64,000 nt of DNA from Phycisphaerales bacterium (GTDB lineage: Bacteria; Planctomycetota; Phycisphaerae; UBA1845; UTPLA1). The translations under genes were made by a program, and so were the position numbers. Within the stretch, counting starts at the first letter, position 1; every line of letters starts with the position of its first letter. Of the stretch, positions 9,201 to 18,200 are shown piece after piece. The notes beneath the pieces are model-generated. The model was not told the origin of the DNA and did no database searches. It saw only the letters and a list, made by a program, of their open reading frames with translations. The DNA is taken from NCBI GenBank assembly GCA_022360095.1, contig JAKSDK010001621.1:117205-181204 (forward strand). The letters are read 5' to 3'.

Positions 9201-12200
9201 GCGCAGGTCGGCAGCGGCAACCCGGTGGCCGAGCCGCTCAAGATCGTCGTGGCCAGCGGCGAACGCATTATCCTCGACGGCCCTCAGGAGGAAGTGGCCG
9301 AGGCGATTCAGCTGATTCAGAACATTGACATTGGTGATCAGCGGCTGACAAGAAACATCAGAGTCTTGGACGCGGAAGAGGATGAGAAGAAGCTCCGCAG
9401 GATGCTGGGCATGGGTGGGGGCCCGTCCCGGCCGACGGCCCCCAAGAAGGGAGCCGCCGCCAGGCGAGTCCGTGCTCCCGCAGCGACGAGTGACGGTATC
9501 CAGATTTACGCGGACATCTATAACAACTCCCTCCTGATCAGCGCCATGCCCAAGGACTGGATTGAGATCGATAAACAGTTGGAGATCATTCTGGGTGAGG
9601 TGGAGACGCCGGTAGCTCTTGATGATGACGACATCGGGGATGACTTTTTTGAAATCAAGCTCAAACACACGACGGCTTGGGATATGTCCTTCACCTTGGA
9701 GGATCTCATCAATACGGATGAGCGCAGCAAAGTCAAGTTCATCGAAGGCCCGAATGAGAAGACGCTGATTGTTCAAAACTGCAAGCCGATGCAACGTGAT
9801 AAGGTGATGCGCTACATCGCCATTTTCGATGTGTCTCCCTATCCTGAAGACGATAACATCATGATTTTGGACCCCGAAGGGAAGATGCCGCCGGGGCGGC
9901 TCGCCCAGATGCTCATGGAGCAATGGCAGATTCGAGAGGGCGATGACATCAAGCTCGTCGGCATGGATGAAGCGGATAATTTGGTCGAGGTCATCGACAT
10001 TCACGCGGATGAGGAAGAGGAGAATGCGAAGGACGCGCAGCCGGTGTCTCCTGTGAGCCCATGCGTTTTGCCGGCGAGCATGCTGCATTCGCTACAGGCG
10101 TTGTCGGTCGGCCAATCCGTCGGTGCCGATCAATCCGGGCCCGTTGCGGAGGAGGTGAATTGCCCGGTCTGTCATCAGAGTCCTTGTGTCCTTCCGGCCA
10201 AGTTGATGTCGTCGTTGGATGCGATTGTAAAGACGTCGGTGGATGGTGAAGAAGTGCCCGAAGCGACGCCGGAACATGTGCATAATCATGTCGTGACTGC
10301 GGAGGTTTCGGCTTCTGATGAAGAATCTGACTCCATGACGGATGAGGATGACGAACCGAGCCCACCGCGCTCAAACGTTGCTTCTAAACCTCGAGAGAAA
10401 GTTTTTCCGGAAGTCATGCCTGGTATTACCCTCAGACCGGATCCGGAGACTGGGAATATCATTGTCATTGGTAAGCCGGAGAAATTGGAAAAGCTTCGCG
10501 AGATGATGGAGGCCACGCTTGCGACCAAGGCTCCCACGGTCATCAAGATCTTTCCGTTGAAATACGCCGACGTGACTCAGGCCGCGCAATTATTGAACAA
10601 CATCTTCAATCAGCCAAAGGCGAGAGCAGTGCCGCAGCAGCGTGGTCGGCAGCAGGGCGGCGCAAAGGGCAAGCAGCAGCAACCTCAAGGAGGCAAAGGT
10701 CAGGCCGCGGCCAACGCATTACCGCAACCGGGCCGACAGCCGGGAAGGACGACGTCTTCGGGAAAGGCTCGCATCAAGGTCGTGCCCGATCCTCGTACGC
10801 GTTCGCTTTATGTCGTTGCTCCGGCGCCGGACATCCCGCTGATCGTTAATGTACTCAAGAACATTGACACTCGAATTATGGTGGAGGGCGAGTTCAGGAT
10901 TTTCAAACTGAAGAACCTGGAAGCGGAACAGGTCGTGCAGAGTTTGCGCGAAATACTCGGCTTGAACAAAACGACCGCACCAACAGGGCGACGTGGTCAG
11001 CAGCGAGGCGCCAAGAATCAGCCTCAGCCCAATCAGCAGGTGGTGCAGTTGCAGGGTCAACAGGGCACCGTCGTTTCAGCCGACAAGGTCAAGCTCACGG
11101 CCGAGACACAGACGAATACCGTGATGGCTCAGGCTCCGCCGGACACGCTCGATCTGATCGGCACGATCATCGACCAGCTCGAAGAAGAGACCAATTTCGG
11201 CGAATACATCACGCGACGTGTTCCCCTGGTGCATGCCAGGGCGACGGACATTGCGAGCGCCGTACAAGATCTCGTTCAAGCCATGACGAAAAACACGGCG
11301 AAGGGAGGAGCGAAAGGTCGATCCTCCGGTGTTTCGGTGAGCGCCGATTCGCGAACCAACAGCGTCATTCTCGTCGGGACGCTCAAGGAGCTGGAAAAGG
11401 CCGAGGGACTGATTCGCGAAATGGACGGGGAGGGTCCCGCGAACACCATTCAGCAGTTCAAGGTCAAGGGCGAGGCCAAGGCCATCGCCGAAACGCTCAA
11501 GAAGCTTTACGACAGCGGTCCAAAGTCGGACATCGTAATCACTTGGAATGAGCCGACGAACACGCTCATCGTCAAGGCCCCGCCGCCGCAGATGGTCGAG
11601 ATCAAGCAACAGATCGAAGACATGGATCAGGAGATCGAGACCATCACGGAACTGCGAACGATCAAGCTCGCCATCGCCGACGCAGGCTCGATGGCGGAAA
11701 AACTCACCAACATTTTCGGAGGCGCGCGCGGCGGCCGCAAGAATCAACAAGACATCACCATCGCAGGCTACGACGACACGCTCTTCGTGCGATGTTCGGA
11801 CGAAGATTTCCCGCGGATCGAGAAGATCGCCAGGGATATGGACAAGGTGGATGAGAGCATTCAGGTCCACCGGTTCGCCTTGGACCACAAACCCGCCGAG
11901 GAAGTGCACCAGGCCTTGCAGACCATGATTGCCGAAGCCATGACCCGTGGCGGCGGCGATCTCAATCTCGATTACGTCAGCCTCGTCCCGGACCCGCGCA
12001 CGAATTCGCTGGTCCTCGTCGGTGGTCCCAAGTCCGCGTTGTTGCTGACGCAATTGCTCAAGGAAGTGGACGTGATGCCTGATGGCGATGCCAAGGACAG
12101 GAAGCTTATCCGACTGAGACATGCCAAGGCGGATGAGATCGCGCCCTCCGTCATCGAGGCGCTGAAGAGCAAAGTGCTACCCATCGGACCAAACGAGTTC

Positions 12201-15200
12201 CCTTTCTCGATCGTTCCCGACGTCTCTTCCAAGACGCTGATCGTCACGGCTCGGAGGAGTTTGATGCCGGAGATCGAGTCGATGATCGAGGGGTTGGACG
12301 TGAGCGGTGAGGGCGATCGCCGGGAACACGTCATTGAAGTGGCCAACACGAATCCCGAGGATGTCGCCAACAGCCTTCAGCGCATCTTCAACGAGAGCAT
12401 CAAGGGTCGTCGTGACACGACGGCCCCGACGATCCAGGCCGTTCGCGGTTCGAGCAAGATCGTCGCGCTGGCCACCGAAGAAGAGTTTACGCAGATCAAG
12501 GGACTGGTGGAGCAGGTGGACATCGGCGGCGGCCGTGTGGTGCACACGGTGACGATGACGGAAGATGTTCCGGCTCAGACCGTGGCGGACAACATCAATA
12601 AGATCTACGGCGAGCGCGGCCAGGACGGCATCAAGGCGGAGCACCATGAGCCGACCAACACCTTGCTGGTCTCGGCCACGCCGACAGAATTCGAAAAGAT
12701 CTTTGAGCAGGTCATCCAGCCGATCAGTGATCGTCCCGCCGTTGCCAAGCTGAATTTCTACAAGATTCCACTCAAGTATGCCGTGGCCGATGAGGTTGCC
12801 CAGACGTTGCAGGACTTCTTCGACAAGAAAGCGGGGAACAACCGTCGCGGGACACGCTTGCCTCCCTGGATGGGTGGCGGCACGACTGCAAGCGAGATTC
12901 GCGAGAACCAGGTCACTATCACCGCCGAGCCCACCAGCAACACGCTGCTGGTCTTCGCCACAGCCTCGACGAAGGAATTGATCGATGAACTGATCACCGA
13001 CATCGATGCTGATCTTCGAGGCGACCGTGTCTTCGAGATGGTGGAGCTGGCGTACATGGATGCGTCGGAGATGCTCGAAATCATGACCGAGATTCTCAAG
13101 GTCTCCAAGCGTTCGGAGCCGGAAGAGGACCGTCGGTTCGTTCCCTGGTGGGCCGATCGCCAGGAAGAGGATGATGACAAAACCGTTCTCGCCGGCGACA
13201 TGAGGCTTAAGGCGATCGAGTCGACGAATTCGATCATCGTCGCCGGCCGGCCGGAAGGCGTGGCCGACGCGGTCACCAAGATCAAGGAACTGGACGTCCC
13301 AACCAGCGGCACCGAACCGCAAATGTTCACGTTCGCCCATGCTCGAGCGGCCGACGTCGCGGATGTTCTCAAACAGGTGTTCGCGGAAGGACAGAGAACC
13401 GGAAGCAGCGGCCGTGGCGGTCGCGGCCGCTTTGGCCGTGGAGGCGGCCGAGCGACGAGCAGTCAGCCGTTGGCCATCGTTCCCGTCGATGCGAGCAATA
13501 GCATTCTCGTCAGCGGCAAGAAATCCAAGGTCAATGAAGTGATCGCCATGGCTAAAACCCTGGATTCACAAATGCAGGACGAGCCCGCTGGCGTGCGCAT
13601 CGTTGCGATCCCGACGGGCCACAATGTGGAAGAGCTGGCAGAACTCGTGGAAACGCAGATCAACCAGGCGGAGAACAGCATTAAGGACAGGCGCTCGGAC
13701 TATCGCCCGGATCGCGTCACCATCGGGGCGGACCGCCGAGCCAATGCGTTGTTGGTCTCCGCGTCCAAGAGTCAATTCGAAAAGGTAAAAAAAGTCGTGG
13801 ATGACCTCGTCGCCATGGGGCCCGCCGGTCGCGATCGAATCATGATTAAGCTGGACAAAATGTCGCCCGAAGAGGCCATGGAGTTGATCGAAAAATTGAG
13901 GCGCGGCGGCGACAGCGGTAGCAACCGCGGGAACACGCGAGGCCGTTCTTCAGGCCGGCGCACAAGTGGTCGGCGTGGGCGCCGAGGGGATGCGAATTGG
14001 ACTCAGGATCGTCGTTATGAAGGGATGCAGGAGAGAGGGATGAAAGGCAATACGTTTCAACGAACGACGGTCGCGGCTTCGATGCCGGTGTTGATGATGC
14101 ACTTGGCGCTTGGTACCGCGATCGCGCAGACGAAGACCGACGAGCCCAAGAAGCGGCCGGTGGTGACGACAATACGGCCGCGCACGACGACGACACAGCC
14201 CGCCGAACGTACGCCGTCTCGGTCGACCAGTCGGCCGGCTCGGAACATGACGCCGGACGAGTTGATCCGCGCTGCGAATCAGCTTCGTGCGAACGATCGC
14301 CGTGCAGCACGCTCCCCGGAAGATCGGGCCCGTGCGGCTGCCGGGAAAGATAGGTCTCCGTTTTCGAAGGAGGCCGAGGAGATCATGCGTCGGCAGCTTA
14401 GCGGCGGGGACGTCGATGTGGCGATTGTCGGTGATGGCCGTCTGATCCTTGAGGGCGCACCGGAAGACCTGCGTATTCTCGGGGCCATGATTGAATCGCT
14501 CGACAGTGAAATCCCGGACAAGATCATTGAATACATTCTTCTCAAGAACGCGCAGGCGGAGACCCTCGCCAGCAAATTGCAGGAGGTTTTCCAAAAGAAA
14601 ATAGAGGGTGACCGAGAGATTCTCCCGCGCGAGAAAATCGACCTCATCGCCGATCCGCGGAACAACGGACTCTACGTCGTGGCCACGGAAGACAAGATGC
14701 TCGATGCGCTCGATTTGATTCAGCGAAGCGACATCGACGAGGCCGTGGATAAGAAAGTCAAGGCGTTCCAATTTGAGAATCGCAGAGTGAGCGAAGCCGG
14801 CGAGGTCTTGAAGAAGATCGCAGCGACCTATCTCAAACAAAGGAAACTGCCCGCAACCATGATTTCGATCGAACTCGATCCTTTCAGCAACAAGGTGTTC
14901 GTCACCGCGGGCGAGTCCGATCTCAATTTCATCGAACAGACCGTGAAGACCCTGGACGCCGAACTTCCGGAAGAAGTGCAGGAGAAAGCAAAGGGGCGCA
15001 TCGGCGAAGCGGACATCATGGTCGTGCCGCTGCGGATCGCCGCCGCCGATACGCTGGCCCAGATTCTTAACACGCTTCTTGAACGGGCGGCAAAGGGCGA
15101 CACGCCGATGCAGGATTTCATTCGCCGGTTCCGCCTGCTTGACGAGAACGGCAACCCCTTGGCATCGGTCAATTTGAATCGGCCCGTCTTCGTCTTCGGT

Positions 15201-18200
15201 GAGCCGGACAGCAACTCGATCATCATCGCCAGTTCCCTGGAGAACTGCCTGATCATGAAACAGGTCGCGCTGGCCTTCGACAAGGAGCCGGCCAAGATGC
15301 CGGTGGAGTCGAAAGTCTTCACACTGAACTACGCTGACGCGACCAATGTCGCGGAGAAGCTGGACACGATGTTGGCCGCGAGTGAGGATTTGACCGCGCG
15401 CCCTGGTAAAGGCGACAAGGGCGGCGTGCCCGAAGGCGATGCCGGTTCGTTGGTCTACAAGGCCGTCGTCACGGCAGATGCCCGGACGAATCAGGTGATT
15501 GTCGTCGGTCGGCCGGAGGCGGTGCAGACCATGACCGGTCTCATCGAAAGCCTCGACGTGAGGGGGATCGAGGTGATGCCGTTCGACATCATCAAACTCG
15601 AGTACGCGAGCGCGACGGGGCTGGCCACGGCGTTGAATGAGATGATGGAAAAACGCAAAGGCGCACTCCCGGAGACTGGCGGAAATTCTGACAAGGCCGA
15701 AACGGTCATCATTACGCCGGACTCGCGATCACAATCGCTCATCATCGCCGCTCGTCGCGAACGAATGGAGGAGCTTCGAGACTTGATCAAGAAGCTGGAC
15801 ATCAAGGCCACGGCCTTGATCGATAACATTCGCACGATCACGCTTCGCAACGGCAACGCGACGGAGCTTGCGGAAAAATTGAAGGATCTTTGGCAACAGA
15901 CCAAGGATCAGCGCGGCGGCGAGAGCGGCGGCTTCGAGTTGGAGACGCCGGCCATCGTGGCCGACGAGCGCAGCAATTCGCTGATCGTGGCCGCCAGCCC
16001 GAGCGACTTTGATGCGATCAAGGAGACGGTCGAGAAGATCGAGGACCTTCCGTTGAATCCGATGTCAGACATCTACATCGTTCGTCTCCAGCACAACTCG
16101 GCCCAGCAGTTGCAGTCGGCCATGCAGAGCCTGTTTGATCGAAGAGCCGAGATGCGTGCGCCGAGCGGCGACGCGCGCCCGGAGGACAAGGTCACGATTG
16201 AAGTGGACGAAGTGACGAATTCGCTCCTCGTCGCGGCCTCTCGCGAGAATTACGACGTGTTGATGCAGAAGGTGCAGGCCCTCGACGTCGAAATCGGCGT
16301 GATGGGGCAGATCGAATTCTTTGCCTGCGACAACGTCAACGCCACTCGCATCAAGACGACGGTAGACGAACTGTTTCAGGAAGGGCCGTTCAAACCGGGC
16401 ACCACAGGAGACAGCCCGGTGGCGCAGGAACGCGAGAAAGTCACGGCCGTGGTGGATGCAAGGTCCAACGTTCTGATCGTGTCTGCGAGTCCTGAGAATA
16501 TGGAATTGGTCCGCCAGGTTCATCGGCGGATGAATAGCGTGACAACGCCATGGGACGCCGCCATCGTGAAGCTCGTCGACTTGAAGCATGCCGAGTGCAT
16601 TGAAGTCGCCTCGAAGGTCAACACCTATTTCGAAGAATTGGACCAGAAGATACGAGAGGGAGATGAATCGGATCGAGCCGCCCTCTTCGCCGTGGAGGTC
16701 ATCACCGACGACCGCAGCAACCGTCTTATCGTCGGTGGGACCAAAGACGGCATCGATCGCGCCATGGCTCTGATCGAGCAGCTTGATGTCCCTCCCGGAC
16801 GGAGATTCGAGGAGGTACGGGTCTACAGTCTTAACGAAGCGAACGCCCAGCAAGTCGGTGAGATCATCACCAATATCTTTCAGGAGCGAAATCAGGCCCG
16901 CGGTGGAAATGAAGGAGGTGCCGCCCAGCCGATCCCTGTGACGGTGGAGACGGATGCATCCGGCAACGCACTCGTGATCAACGCCTCGCGCTATGATCAT
17001 GTCATCGTCACGGAACTCATCACAATGCTTGATCGTCCGACGGCGATGCTCAACATGGTTCGGGTGCTCCATCTCAAAAAGGCACGGGCGGAAAAAATCA
17101 AGGAGATCATGGACCAGGCCTATCAGGCAGGTGATTCTCAAAACCAGACGATCTCATTCGTCGCCGACGAACGAACAAACTCCATCGTCGCGGCGGCCCC
17201 TCCGGGCGAGCTGGACAACATCGCCAAAATCATTACGCGGCTCGATTCGACCGAGAGCGTAGAGGCGTTTGAAGTCGGCATTTTTCAATGCTCCAACGAA
17301 GATGCCAGCAAGATGGCGGAATTGCTCAATGAGATTTTGAGCGCTGAGCCCGCCGAGGGCGGTAGCTCGAGCGATGATGAGATGTTCCGTGCCCCAAAAA
17401 CGTACATGATCGACTATGTGGACGAGGATGAGTATGGAAGGAAAGAACTCGTCCGGGCGATTCGCGAGAACGTTCAGATTACGTTCAATGAGCGCACCAA
17501 CACGGTGATCGTCGCGGCCTCGCCGTCAACCCTCCGGCTCGTGGAAAAGTTGGTGAAAAAGCTGGACGGCATCGAGAAACAGGAAGTCGTGGTCAGAGTC
17601 TTCGGACTGACACACGCCGATGCCACGCGCATGGTCGAAGTACTCGAAGAAATGTTTGCCCAGGATGAAGGCTCTCAGCAACAAGAGGAGTTTCAACAGG
17701 ACCGGGAGATTGTTGTCGAAGGCGGCATGAGCGGCGGTGGCGTGGGGCCGGCCTCAGAACAATCGGGTACGTTCGGCAGGCCCCGGACGACGTTTGTCGC
17801 CGACGAGCGGACCAACTCGGTCATCGCGGCCGGCTGGTTCAAGGACATCGACGTCGTGTCCGACATTATCGCACAACTCGACTCGCGGGATACTCAGGAT
17901 CGGGTGAGTTTCATCTACCCTGCCGTCAACATGACGGCGGAGGAAATGCAAGGCGCATTGGATGAGTATTTTCAGGCTGAGAATGCCGTCTTTGAGCAGC
18001 TTGAAGACGTCTCACCCCAGCAACGGATGGCGAGGGAAGTGTCGATCGTTGCTCACACAGAATCCAATCAGCTGATTGTTTCCGCCAGCCCGCGTCGACA
18101 ATCGGAGGTACTACGACTCATCGAGGACCTCGACACCCCACCTCCCCAGGTCATGATCCAGGTCATGATCGCCGAAGTGACGCTCGATGATAACTTTGAA

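Noticed and set aside
11076..13340. Long open frames on the minus strand under the secretin (up to about 390 codons)
   Set aside because: They are antisense to strongly conserved secretin repeats, have Arg/His/Leu-heavy composition typical of reverse frames in GC-rich coding DNA, and show no start signals or domains.
7500..18130. The repeated units as a DNA repeat array or CRISPR
   Set aside because: Repetition is at protein-fold level with diverged nucleotides; there are no short identical repeats with spacers.
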